From the NCBI RefSeq assembly GCF_001638985.1, contig NW_017265166.1, positions 62,001 to 126,000 on the forward strand: a DNA stretch of 64,000 nt. The letters are read 5' to 3'. A program made the translations under genes and the position numbers. This DNA is from Phycomyces blakesleeanus NRRL 1555(-) (lineage: Eukaryota; Mucoromycota; Mucoromycetes; Mucorales; Phycomycetaceae). The notes beneath the pieces were generated by a model that searched no databases, was not told the DNA's origin, and saw nothing but the letters and a program-made list of their open reading frames with translations. The number at the start of each line of letters is the position of its first letter. Position 1 is the first letter of the stretch. Below, in pieces: positions 42,432-55,656 of this stretch.

Positions 42432-42838
42432 TTATTGGTAGTTTTGAGCGTAAGCTGGGTTGGTAGTGGAGTAAGACCGATCAGCAGCATGCGGGTAGCC
42501 ATAGTGAGGCTGATTGGATGATGGGATAAATCCACCAGTGGGGCCGACTGACGAAGGATCTTGAGGGTATCCTCCATATTGTCCACCAGGTGAGACTGTA
42601 GCATAAGGAGGGGTTTGATTTTCTCCATTGTTAACACCATGAGAGTATCCAGTAGAAGGATAGGCAGAAGATGCTGGATGGGGAGAAGGATATGGAGCTT
42701 GTGCATTCTGATCACCAGAATAACCCTGACGATCTGAAGAATAATCATAGGTGGGAGTAGTAGAATGCTGCACAGTTGGATATTGCTGTTGTTGAGGCTG
42801 CTGGGGTTGCTGCTGAGGCTGTTGGGGTTGCTGCGGAG

Positions 42839-42887
<49 letters not shown>

Positions 42888-44819
42888 ATACTGCTGCTGT
42901 TGCTGATACTGCTGCTGTTGATCAGGATAACCATAAGGGGATTGCTGCTGTTGCTGCGGCTGACGAGCAGTTGGAGATGCTGCTTGTTGTGGATATCCAT
43001 AAGGCAATTGCTGCTGAGGCTGTTTTGGAGTTTGTTGTTGTTGTTGCTGTTGTTGCTGTTGCTGTTGAGAGTAAGGTGGGTATCCTTGATAGCCAAAGTA
43101 GCTATCTGAAGGCATGTTATTAGCTGGCTGTTGGTCAGGATAGCCATAAGGTTGAGCAGGTGGATATCCATTGTTCACTAAAGTCTGGTGTTAGTATCTA
43201 CTGGATCCTTAACCACAGTTCTGCTTATACTCACTCCCCGGAGCAGAGTATCTAGCAATAGAGCTACCGAGCATTCTATCGTACATGGTCCGTGCTTGTA
43301 AAAACTTTTCGTTCAATGTCACAAGCTCATCTAAAGTTTTTTTTAATAGCAAGTAAATGTTTTAATGCGTAGAATTTACAAGAAAAAAAATAGTCTTCGT
43401 TTGTTCGTTCGTTCTTTCGTTCGTTCACTCGCCCTCTCTTTTTCTTAATCTCTCTTTTACCTTTCTTCAGACTGTACTTCTCGATCAAGTGTACCAACTT
43501 TGGTCTAATAGCCAATGTGCTGTTGTAGAGCGACTGAAGTTCTTCATTTTCAGAAAATGCGTCCTTGCGAGGGTCAATGTTGGCTAATATTTCCAAGAGG
43601 CGTTCAACGTTACGAAGTTCACCGATAACTTCCTCTTCTGTCTGTGCCTCTTTTCTTATATCTGCCGAAGAAGGCTCAACAATTTTTTCCTAACGCCATC
43701 CAAAATAAATTGTTTAACACACTATTTAAATATACTTTTGTATATATATATATCCTCACCACATAGTTGACTGGAAATATGCCTGTATTTCCACGCAATT
43801 CACCCTTCCACCAGTCACGATAAACGCTTTCGAGTACTCTTATGATATCTCCCTTCTGAAATCCAAGCTCCCCTTGTTCTGTTGGCTGAAAGTCATACAG
43901 CGCACGAACGCGCGATATCTTTGGTCCCGATTCTTTGGTTTCTACTGGCTGTTAATTGATTTGATTAATTAAGATATATATATATAATGAATACACTGCC
44001 ACATACACACAGACACACAGATACACACGCATACGGAATTCGTATATGTATGTAAGTATGTATGTATACGTGTAATAATAAAAATGTTCCAGGTGGAAAA
44101 ATTGTCTAACCTTTGGTGCATCTTCTTTGACGATTGTTGTAGAGCGTTTGAATGCTTTTCGATTCTCAGTTTCCGATAGAGACAATGCCAATGCCAGTTG
44201 AAACTCTTCTTCTTCTTTTTGCTTATCCAGTTCGGACTAAAGAAGAAATCAACAAGAACCACAAAATAAGTACAATGATACTTTAGAGTCTTGCGGCACT
44301 TTAAACATTATATATGCTGAATCACTATACACACACACATATATATATATGTATATATATACCTGAGTAAATTCTTTCTTTGGTTTTTGAGGAGATGGGA
44401 ATTGGATGCCTTCTGCACGTAGTGACTGGTAAACAGAATTCATAAGACCAAGAGAAGAGTCGGCTCTGAATTCGAATGAACAAAACTGAATGAATTCGAG
44501 TGTTCTCTTTCTCACACGCTCGTGTACTGTCTATAAATAAATAATAATAATAATAATAAAATTATATGTATATTTAGTAATTGTATAAGCCAAACTTTCA
44601 AATAACACAAGGTTTTTCATTTATATATATATATATATTTACCTTGTCATGAACAATTTTGGTCAGTGTGTTGGTAAAGGCACGCGATGAAATTTCTCGA
44701 TGGACAGTAATATCTGTGTTCTTAATAAGTGCCTCTGCCAGCTGGTAATAGGTTAATTTTAAAAAAATGGATTTTAGTCAATATTACATATTAAGTCAAG
44801 CGAGATCAGTGTGTATCAA

Positions 44820-44857
<38 letters not shown>

Positions 44858-45405
44858 TGGGTTGGTGCGTGCGATAAACTTACGGTTAAGGCGTAAAGCT
44901 GTACGTTGGCATTGCGGCTCAAGAGTCGTTTTTGAAGAGCGGCGATGCAGTCTCGGGCACTAGAATGGCAAAGAGATGTATAAGTTTTGAGATTGAAAAT
45001 GCTAAGACTAATTAAGATTAAACGCCCAGCCTTTTTTTTGTTTCTGAAAATGTAAAAAGAAGGAAGAAGAAGAAAATAAAATACATTTTATTAAACTAAA
45101 CTAAATTAAAAACGTAAAACCTAAAGAAAGCTTCACCTCTCCGCAGAAGTGCCAGCCACCTTGTCGCAGACACTAAGAATGAGTTCCCAGTTTTCTGCTG
45201 TGAGATTTTCGTCTGTAGCAGAGACTAATAAGACGTTGTTGTTGTTGTTGTTTTTAAAAAAAAGTATATATATATTGGTGCGTATATAAAGAATAGTGAA
45301 TAGACAGTTAGTTTAATTCAAAGGCAGATATCTTAATTCTAGCAGCCTATTTAATGACCTCTACTTACTGACAATCTCTTCGAATGCGTTGGGTTTTGAA
45401 AACAT
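42432..45405 (-). CDS. HSE1: ESCRT-0 subunit Hse1 (STAM homologue)
   Basis: Ten exons (45405-45369, 45224-45137, 44959-44884, 44741-44643, 44530-44363, 44236-44111, 43948-43760, 43689-43461, 43330-43235, 43177-42432) give 617 residues in frame. Residues about 1-145 form a VHS domain ([20 protein letters not shown]); a UIM lies near 165-180 ([15 protein letters not shown]); SH3 near 210-262 ([20 protein letters not shown], then [11 protein letters not shown]); a helical GAT-like region near 275-365; then a Gln/Tyr/Pro-rich tail (YGYPDQQ repeats, poly-Gln). With Vps27, Hse1 binds ubiquitinated cargo on endosomes and starts multivesicular body sorting. The poly-Gln tail (CAG/CAA runs at 42843-42920) is likely length-variable. 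The upstream neighbour is the MFS gene on the other strand, about 1.6 kb away. Confidence 0.95.
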
Positions 45406-47009
45406 GATGAATTGATAAGATGTAGAAGAAGAATAAGAAGAACCCGCCTTTGTGAAGAGAGAGCGAGAGAAAAGTGAATCTGTCCTCGGGGCTTACATCA
45501 TCTCCGCAGCCCAGGTGTTGCCTGTTTTGGGAACAGAGACAAGCGCATGTTGTTTGTGGCCTTTGAACAAAGCATTATAGTTTTCTTTGTTTCGTAATCT
45601 CTGATACAATCTGACACCATTCTAGCTCATCTTTTGTTTAAAAAAAAAGTGGTCTGCTAACAAAACCATGGACCTTTGATGGTTATCGAGGACTTAAAAA
45701 AGCTGTTTGGAAATCATCATTCTCAATCATGTCTTTTTTACAACACGTAGATTATGTGCATTTGCTCCTACTTTCTTCTTTTATTTAAAGCTGTACATAA
45801 TATATTTGATATGCTTTTTGTATATAAAAGATATATGACACTCATAGACTCACATTCATATGCATGTATATATATATATATATATACTGAATAAGCTCAC
45901 ACTAATATAATGATTTTATTGTTAGTATTACCTTGATTGGTGAGATTTAAACAGTCAGATTAACTTTAGCTCCAATGTCTATCGTGTATTCATAGACAAA
46001 ATATGCTCATTTCTTTTTTGGAAATTATTATAATTATTTTAAATATAATCTTTGCAAGAAGGGAAGAAAGATACAAACAAAAAAGAAGCTTATAAATATT
46101 ACGTTCTCCTTTAAGTATATAAATATGATTACTATATGATAGGATAGGATAAAAGTGGTCTGGGACATATGCCTTGAATATGATCCCTGAGAATAAATTT
46201 GTCTATTAGAACTGTAACTGTAACTATGACTATGATTATTGATGCTGTTAGTAAAAGAATGATTTACGTTTGTTATATTCATCTTTCCCTTTTGATCTCT
46301 ATTAGTGACTTTGCCCCTTGTATATATTAAAAGAGAAGCAAGGGCTCTAGAATGTCTCCCTAGTCAATTTTCTCTTGTTTGTTAGTTTTGATGTAAAAAA
46401 TCATATAAGCAAGAATATTTATAGCATTATGGATAATAAAAACAAAAAAGAAAAGAAAAAGACGACATATATTACGTTTGATTTCAAATCATACATTTTC
46501 TCTTCCTGTCTTAAACACACCAAGTCAAGATGAATAGAAGACGGGATTATAGAAAGAAGGGAGTAAAAGGAGTATAGTCTTTGGCGGAATGGTGTGGCAA
46601 AACCAAATAAAATAGCATAAGAACAATTGGAAAAAGAAGAGAGAAAAGGTAATTCTATAAGACACTCCAAAAAAAAAATAGGCAAAAATAAATATAAGAA
46701 ATCTATACATCTATACCTATATTCTTACTCTTACTCTTATCATTTACCTTTTATTAATTAACGTAATTTACTACTTTATCTCCTTTTGTCTTCTCTATCT
46801 ATTAGCCTTTTATTTTTATTTTCTCAAGGTGTAAGTTGCTAGTCAAATTGTCAGGAACAATAGCAAAACACAAGCTTTCTGGATATATTGCTTTATTTAA
46901 TTTGACTTTGTTTCAAAGAAAAGTAAAATAATAAATTTATTCAACTATTTCTTTTTCTTCTTCTTTACAGCTACTTTTGTGTATATATATATATATATAT
47001 ATATATTTG
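45406..47009. other. Divergent intergenic region between HSE1 and the MFS gene
   Basis: About 1.6 kb that should hold both promoters. It has (TA)n runs near 45865 and 46980, the latter ending right before the MFS ATG. No gene seen. Confidence 0.6.
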
Positions 47010-49431
47010 ATGTCCCAGAGATCAAAGCAAAATTCAACACCTTTAGGTCCTATCACAGACTTTGAAGGAAACTCCAAGGTGTACACAACAGAGGAATTAT
47101 CGAATCGTCAAATCCAAGAGAAACACATTTTACGTGCCTTGGATCTTCATACAATGCCACTCTTTTGCATCTTTTACTTTACAGATCATCTTGATAGAGC
47201 AAACATTGGAAATGCCATGTAAGAATATAGATATATAGGTGTAGCTATGTCTATAGAGTGTAATGAATACTTTAAATAATCATAATCATAATACCAGAGC
47301 TATATATTGAAACAAATAAATAAAATAGGCTTGGTGGAATTCATAAAGATCTCAATGTAAGTTACTGATTATTATCATAGTTCGAAAAGGATCAACTAAA
47401 GACATTTATATATGTTTTAATTTTCATTAGATTGCACCTTCTCAATTGAGTATTGTTATATCAGCATTTTATATTACATATGTAAGTATTTAAATATATT
47501 CAAACACTACATAGATAAAAAAGATAGTATATAATTATTTTATTTTTATTTTTTAAAAAAAAACAGATTCTGTTCGAAGTACCTTCCAATATCATGCTCA
47601 CCAGAACAAGTCCTGTTCTTTGGCTCTCACTCATCATGGCTGTTTGGGGAACCGTAACTCTTACAATGGCCTTCTCTAGTAATTTTGAGGGACTATTAAC
47701 CTGTCGTCTTTTATTAGGGTAAGAAAAGAAGAAATAGTTTATACATATAGATAGATTATTTATATATATATATATATAATCTTATTTCATTTTATTTTTC
47801 TTCAGAGCGGCTGAGAGTGGATACATCCCTGGCATTCTTTATCAAATGTCGTGTGTATATAAACCCCGTGAACTCAGTCTTCGTATCGGATGCCTGTTCT
47901 GTATGGCTTCATTGTCTGGAATTGTGTCTGGACCACTCGCATATGCAACTTCATTTCTCGACGGCAAAAGAGGGCTACATGGCTGGCAATATCTCTTTAT
48001 TATCGAAGGTGTTCCTACTATACTGCTCAGCGTGATCTCGTACATCTGTCTATTTGACACAATTGATTCGGTGAGCTGGCTGACAGATGAACAAAAGGAA
48101 ATCCAGCATTTGCGTCTGGCTGAAGGAAAGTCAGATGCAGATAATCGTCAAGAGCCCATTACTTTCAAAACCCTGTGGCTTGTATTGACAGATTGGAAAA
48201 TGTGGATGTTCAGTATGGTTTATATCCTGAGTGCCATCAATATCACCAGTATTGGTGTATTTATTCCTACAATTATTGATGGTTGGTTGATTATAAGAAA
48301 ATAGAACGGTTTACTATTGATACTATTATCTTTTGTGTTCATTTTATATCTAAATCAATAATCAACACTTGTTATATAGGATTTGGATTTCCTGTATTAA
48401 CTTCACAGCTCTTGACTGCACCACCTGCTCTTGTGTCGACATTTATGGTGATTCTAGGTGGTGCTTTAGCAGACAGGTGTAAGGCTAGGGCACCGCTGGT
48501 CATGGCAGGGTTTGTTTTGATAGGTATTGGGTACCTTTTACTTCTCACCCTGCACAACACATGGGGTAAGTTTGAGTTTTATAAATCGATATTTCCATTT
48601 TACATCATCATGTATTATATTTTATTTATAATATTTCTATATAGCACTTTATGGATCACTATTTATTATTCCTGCTGGAATTGGTCTCCAAGGTCAGTCT
48701 ACCTAATATATGTATATAAAGATGTATATAAAGATGTACATTTAAGCTTACTGATCAAAAACTCAAATCTAATTTTATTTTATTATATTTTAGCTCCAGC
48801 TGTGGTTGGTTGGTCAAGCATAAATTTCCCAGACATTACAACTCGAGCTGTAGCTGTAGCTGCGGTGGTGATGATAGGTAATGGAGGCAGTATAGTGGCT
48901 TCCTTCCTTTATCCACTTGTTGATGCCCCTCATTATCGTAAGTTTTACAGTTTATTATGACTTTTTTCTTTAAAAGAAAATTATATATATATTTAACTAG
49001 ATTTTGGAAACTCCTTTAATCTGGTCGTGTCTGTCCTTGGATGTCTATTTTCTGGATTGACAGGATATTTGCTTTACCGAGAAAACTGTCGTCGAGATCG
49101 TGTAACAAGTATTGCAAACGATTCAGGTCTTTCGCTTGAAGAAGAAAAGGCAACAGTAAGAAATAATAAGATTAACAATTACTTGGTATAATTCTATATA
49201 TTAATTAATGATTAGGCTCTCCAGTTTCGTTTCTTTTATTAAATAAACAAAGAAACAACCGAGCAAACCAATGAAATATATATATATATATATATATATT
49301 AAACATTTAAATGTATACAGCTAAAGGCTCGAACTTTGCCTCTCCTTCTTGTTTGGGGAGTGTATTTGTACAGGGTCTGGACAGTTTGTAACTGGGAATG
49401 TAATTTTGGCCTGACAAAAAGACCCGATTGA
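47010..49431 (+). CDS. MFS transporter, anion:cation symporter / allantoate-permease type
   Basis: Ten exons (47010-47218, 47329-47356, 47431-47481, 47567-47718, 47806-48281, 48380-48565, 48645-48692, 48794-48937, 49001-49155, 49321-49431) give 519 residues. Features: HTMPLFCIFYFTDHLDRANI at the first helix, the typical ACS start (DRANIGNA); LLGAAESGYIPGILYQMSCV; IVSGPLAYATSF; GWQYLFIIEGVPTILLSVIS; a cytosolic loop (LTDEQKEIQHLRLAEGK); six more helices (ILGGALADRCKARAPLVMAG) and NRRD-like ends. This family (Dal5, Tna1, Vht1 types) moves small carboxylates, vitamins or allantoate with protons across the plasma membrane; the substrate cannot be told here. Exons as small as 28 and 48 nt. The start is the first ATG after a (TA)n run. 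Confidence 0.92.
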
Positions 49432-50578
49432 ACTATATCAGCTTTCTTTTGGTGGAACGCACATTGTAAAATAAAAAGGTTACTACTATTAAATAAATAA
49501 AATGTGGGTTGCTTGTAGTAGCTTTATACGTTATGGTTGAATGATTTTCCAACCTTTTAGAAAGAAATCCACTGACCTCTTCCTTCTCCTTCCCTATAGA
49601 TAGATATTAATGTAAGATATACAATCTACATCTTATCTATATTTTAGTTGTTCTTTTGTATTCAATTTTCCACAAGCACCTTATTTATATCCACGACAGA
49701 TCTTTTTGGTGTTTCAACCTGATGGTTAACATCCTATTTTTTTTTTCAATGGTAGAAGAAGTAGAAAAATTACTCAAAAATAGTAATATTTAAAAGGTCA
49801 AAAGTGGAATATAGGAGTGAGAAATATTTATATATTTATATATCTTATTTTATTTGCTGTTGTTGTGCAACATATCACTATGTTTCACTAGAATTGAACA
49901 CGCCAGGTAGTTCTACAGCTGTAGAATATCTATATACAAATACTCTACTAGACTATCACATGCCTTTTGGTCAATATTATTTTAGCTATGTGTATATATG
50001 ATATGTATTTAAGAGAAGAAGAAGAAGAAGAGTACGTGACTGCTACAATTTAATACACTTTAAACCATTAGACTATGTTATGTAAAGTCAACTGAACAAA
50101 AGATATATCTTTAATGATACACTTCTAGTACTTTTCTTTGGAATAGAATATGGTATTACAGAAATTGTATGGCTGATACTGATGATAAGATAAAATAAAA
50201 TAAGAAAGATTCAACATATACTTATCGACCTACACTAATGTTAACTAATGATGATAAAGAAGATTACCAAAAGAATAGTTTGACTCCGTTTTGTGGCCTC
50301 TGTCTGTCTCTCTATCGTATCCATATAATGCAAACCGGAGTTCTTGTTCGTAAATTCAATCAACCCAAAAATAAATGAGTTATTAGATATGTTTGTATGT
50401 AGTGTGTATGACGTGGTCTTTATATATATATATATATGTCAACCTTCTCTCTTATACACACATTTGTTTTCTGCCCAGTTATTTACCCTGTTCAAGCCCA
50501 GACCTATTTTATATTTTATTTTATTTTATTTTATTTTTTTTAAAAAAAAGGTTCAACAAAAGTGGCTTCCAATTCAAC
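49432..50578. other. Intergenic region between MFS gene and Zn2Cys6 factor
   Basis: AT-rich with a (TTTTA)n stretch near 50510. Short frames only. Confidence 0.6.
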
Positions 50579-53500
50579 ATGGAACTACATAAATCACCCA
50601 AAGACACCAATGCGCATTTTACAAACACAAATCAAGATGAAGACCCTTCAACGGTCGACAACAAACGACTTCGAATAACAAGAGCCTGGTAATATAAATA
50701 ATATAAATAAATATCTTTTTTTATTTTGACTAATGAACTAATTGTAATTGTCTTACTAAATTATTCAAACAAACAATGTATATATAAAAACGACTTAGTG
50801 ACTTTTGTAGACGTAAGAAAGTAAAATGTTATTCTTCTCCTGGAGGTCAATGCTCAAACTGTCTTACTTATGGCGTCTCTTGCGAATTTAATGACGGGTA
50901 AATATCTATCCCTACAGATTTATCATATTTTTTTAAAAAAAATACTTATCTAACAACTTAGTATACATACATAAATGTATAAAATGAACCAATTTTTTAC
51001 ACACACACACATATATATATATATAGCTCCAAAAAGAGAGGTCCACCAAAAGGGTAATACATACATGCAAATATCTATACAAAATATAGTCTTTTTTTTT
51101 GTTTTGTTTTTAATAACTTGTTCAGTATAATATTATACAATTAAACGTAATTTATTTACTTATTTATTTATTTAATCCAATTATCAGGTACATTGACGCG
51201 CTTGAGAAACGACTACGAAAGATTGAAAGTGCCTTGGGAAAATCTGCCGGTTATCCTCCGATACCTTCTTCTCAGGCAACATTGCCTCTATTAGCCGACC
51301 CTAGTAAAATTTACTCTAGTCCTTCACCCATCGCGACTCCGTACCAACAATACGTCCTACCACCACCTCAACCACAACAACAACCACAACTTCATAATCA
51401 AAATCAGAATCATTCAGTACACTCCAACTCCCCAAGATCACCTAGTGTGCTTTTTAGCCCAGCAAACCCAAAAAGACCTCAAGGCATGTCGTCTGATAGA
51501 GTCCAGTATCTCGGAGAACTTTCGAGCCTTCAATTCTTTTCGAATAAGATGCAATTGGAGGGACTGTGCCATGACATCTGGAGTGGACAAAAGATTCGAA
51601 AATTCGGCAAACAAGTTGTACTAGTCAAAGACACCGGAGGAATCACAGACATTCAGGACACTGACATCATACCGGATTCGTTTCGACAACCGAGCGACGT
51701 TCACTATTGGATCTATTCAGTTACTGGTGCAGACCAACACACATGCGACAGGCTATTGAAAATGTAAACCAACAATTTCCGACCCTTAATATTAATCATT
51801 ACAATTATCAATCCTAAAAAAAAGACATTAAAGAAGATAGGTGTGATTGTAGATAAATTAACCAAAATGTTACATTGTATATATATAATTTTTTTTACCA
51901 GTTATTTCGCTAATATTCACCCAGTTCTTCCCGTCGTCAATAAACCCGAATTCTTGAAACAATATCGTGATCAGGCAGACACCTATCCATCTGCAGAACT
52001 TCTCAACGCAATGTTGGGTGCTGCGGCTCGGTTTGTAGAATGCGAATCGCATAGCCAGAGAAGCAAAGTATACAGACCTCCAGACACAGCATGGGATGTC
52101 CCACTTGGTTGGTCAGATCAATTCTTTGACAAGGCTCAGGCTCTTATATCAGCATCAGCCGCACATCCCACACTTTCCAAAGTTCAGGCTGTTATTCTGA
52201 TACACAATCACAGTGGTAACATGGATTCAAAGTCATCTGCATGTTGGTTAATGGGTGGTCTCGTAAGTTTGTATATATACAGAAAGATATTAATTGATTA
52301 AATCAACCAATTGATTAATTAAGTAATTGATTAATAAGCAACTATAAAATAATATATATATATATATATTATTTTACGGAGAAATTACATAAAACAATAA
52401 TACTAATAATACTAATTTAACATCTGTATATATATATATATATCATCATCATCATCATCATGCGTACTTTAGGCAATTCGACTGGTAAGCATAATTTATT
52501 TAATTTTCTTTTCTTTTAAATTATTATGATTTTTCTCAAGATCTTTGTTGGAATCATATAAAGAACACCCTCTAATTAATATTACTGTTACTGTAGGCAC
52601 AAGGCCTTGGTCTAAATAGGAATTGCGAAGAATGGGATATATCAGAGAGTGAAAAGCAGACTCGTAAACGATTGTGGTGGGCACTGTATGTCACGGATAG
52701 GTTCCATTCTGCTTCTCTTGGTAGGCCAATCAGTATCCGTGACGAGGTAATATATATATATCTTTATTTATTTATTTATTTATTTATTTTATTTATTTAT
52801 TTTATTTTTTTAAAAAAAAAGTAAATAATCTATACTTATATTTATATCTCTTTCTGTGTGCCTGTGTGCCTGTGTGCCTGTGTGCCTGTGTGCCTGTGTG
52901 CCTGTGTGCCTGTGCTTGTGTATGATTATGTAGGACAATGATGTGGGGTATCCAGACGCCACAGCTAGCTGGAGAGAAGTTCTGGATTTACCCAAAGAAT
53001 TGGATGGGAAGGAAATTACCCGCTTTCCTTCAGCCACCTACCAACCAGCCTCAATTGAGGGTCGAGTGGAGTTTTATCAGTTGTTTGTCCAGCTTGTTAA
53101 ACTATCAGAGATCCTGGGACGGATCCTCCAAGGCCTTTATACCCCAAAGGCACAGAAAGTGAGCCACGACCACGGCAGTGATGCGATAGTATCCATGCTT
53201 GATCATGAATTGACCGAGTGGCGATTTGCTTACCCAAAGGCACTCGAGTCTGCTCATTTTGATGATTTCAATGAAAAGGATGGGTATTTGGCACCAGTTT
53301 CAGGTACCAATATATATATATATATATATAATTATTTATTTATTTATAAATACTTACTTTAAAATTATATATATAAATAGCTTCAATTTTGCTGTGCTAT
53401 TTCAGTCTGTTGATCTTGCTCCATCGACCGTTTATTGAACGTATCTCACCTGGTAAGACCAAAGCCCGGCCGTCGTACTCCTCATTCAGGATTGGAACCA

Positions 53501-54897
53501 GTGCAGCAACTCGGGGTATGCGAATTGCGTCTCAGATGAAAGTCAGAGATTTCCTGATGTTCCCTTATTCGTTTGGTCTGTACCCGGTTCTGCAGTGCTG
53601 CCTGATCCACATGTACAACACCAAGAACCCTGACATCCGCATCTCGTCGCCTGCGATGTCGGATCTGGCCAAGGGTCTCGCGCTTGTGGAGCGACTTCAG
53701 GAAATGTCAAGTACAGCACGCCGCCTACACGGACTCTTGAGTATTGTGATGAGCAACAAGGATATTGAGGTCGGGAAACCTGCCGCTGTGGACCACAGTG
53801 ATGACCGAAAGAATTCGATTCAAAGACAAACCGAAGTAGAACCGGGATCGTTATCATTATCGTCGTCGCTGTCGTCGTCGTCTGCGGTGGCAGCATCACC
53901 GTCACCTCAATTGCCGACATCATCGCCATCAGCACTATCATCCAGTCGACCTGCAACGATGCGTGTATCGGATGTCGGTCGAGGAATCTTGAGACAAACT
54001 CAACATCAACATCAACAACATCAACATCAACAACATCAACGCCAACGCCAACCTTCAAACTCATCATGGATTAGTTCTGTACACAATATGAACCCACCAC
54101 CAAAATCACTTTCTCACCCATTACCTCCTCAATCTATGCCATATACAAACAACAACAATAGTAGTAATAGTAATTATATGTATTCTCAACCCGGATTATC
54201 GGAAACTATGATTTCACCATTCGACACCCATTCGGCCACTTCTACACCTTCGCCTACATCAACCGGAGAAGCATTCACACTAAAGCAGTTTGGATTCAAT
54301 ATTCCAGGAGAACAGAATATGGCTGACCTTGATTCTTATCAACAGAATATGTCGATATTTTCTGGGATAGATTTCTTGCCATCGTTTTCAATGTATCCGC
54401 CCTTTGGAAACGAACCACGATCTCTTGAGATCAATAATGTTACTGGACAGAACAATGTCAGTCTATCATCATCAACAACAGCAGCAACGACAGTCCAATC
54501 CACCTTAAATCAACACTCATCATCATCACCAACAGCATTATCATCAGAATCATTACCATCATCATCATCCTCATCATCATTAATAATATCAAGACCAACG
54601 ACTGATCAACTTGATATTACTACAACATCACACAATACCTCGAATACCACTACTACTACTACTACTACTACTAATAATAATAATTCCGATACTGGTTCTG
54701 GTACTGGTTCTGGTAATAATAATAGTAATAATAGTATGGTTTCTGGAATACATGGTAATCAAGATCTGTCCAACAATGTATTCCGGAATAATCCGAACAA
54801 TCCATTCTGGGGAATCCCTTCGTCTATGGACTGGACTGAATGGAACGAGTGGAATCAACGAACACAAGGGTCTGCTACATGGCAGCCATTGAATTAA
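50579..54897 (+). CDS. Zn2Cys6 transcription factor with fungal-specific regulatory domain
   Basis: Nine exons (50579-50688, 50799-50897, 51027-51053, 51188-51763, 51902-52262, 52473-52484, 52597-52746, 52934-53303, 53381-54897) give 1,073 residues. The binuclear cluster, residues about 37-67, reads CDFCRRKKVKC...CSNC...C and continues KKRGPPKGYIDALEKRLRKI, a Gal4-type linker and dimerisation helix. The fungal_trans domain (about 270-600) shows YFANIHPVLPVVNKPEFLKQ, GLGLNRNCEEWDISESEKQT, RKRLWWALYVTDRFHSASLG. The C-terminal third is Ser/Thr/Asn/Gln-rich, probably activating. Exon 6 is only 12 nt (Ala-Ile-Arg-Leu) and completes the conserved GGLAIRLAQGLGL stretch. Target genes are unknown; the MFS gene upstream in the same direction is a possible but unproven target. 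Confidence 0.92.
52853..52914. repeat. 8-bp tandem repeat (CCTGTGTG)n in an intron of the Zn2Cys6 gene
   Basis: About seven near-perfect units, shortly after a (TTTA)n run (52765-52805), both inside the intron 52747-52933. Confidence 0.9.
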
Positions 54898-55656
54898 ATA
54901 CACAATTATATATGTATATTAAATAAAATAAAATAAATAAATAGATGGGTGGATGATTGCGTAACGTAATATTTGAGTTATTCTGCATTTGTAGATGTGT
55001 GTGTGTGATCCAATAGAACAATAGATATCGAAAGAATATTATGATACTTTAACTTTAAAATTCAAAGTAATCAAATAAGGTTACCATAGTAATACGGCTC
55101 TAAATCTTATTAATCAATAAAATCTAAAGGTAAAATTCACAAAACATCGACAAAGATTATGATGATGACCAATGCTGTCTATTAAAATAAGATATTATGA
55201 ATATATATAAAATAAATGAATTAATGAATGAATGAATGAAAGTAAATATCTATATATGGAAATATTTATGTATGTAGGTAGGTAAAGAGGAGAGAGAGAG
55301 AAAGAAAAAAAAACAAGATCTATATACCTATATCTATATCGAATGATCTAAATATGAAAAGAAATAAAATGATACATGTGTATAGACACAATATATTTCA
55401 TTGGCCAAGCTTTTTCTCTTTTCTCTTTTTCTCTAAGCTAAAATATAATATAATAAGAAATAATATAAAATAAAAATTCAAGGTTTCAAATGACCAGCAC
55501 TTGACACAAAGGAGTGTTATATGTACAGCTATATACATATAAAGAAATTTACAAGACGATCATGATCGACATCCTCCTCCTCCTCCTCCTCCTTCTTCTT
55601 CTCCTTCTTGTCCCCCCAGATTTCTTTTTTCTCTTTTTCTCCTTATTTAGTGTCAG
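54898..55656. other. Convergent intergenic region (Zn2Cys6 factor / cyclin)
   Basis: 3' sides of both genes. Contains a (GAAT)n stretch near 55215 and (CCT)n near 55572. No gene. Confidence 0.6.

Noticed and set aside
42765..43123. Two frames of about 115 codons, Leu-rich and Ala/Val-rich, on the plus strand
   Set aside because: They are antisense readings of the HSE1 poly-Gln region (CTG/TTG and GCT/GTT repeats).
52853..52914. CRISPR-like array
   Set aside because: The 8-bp unit is a plain tandem repeat without spacers, inside a eukaryotic intron.
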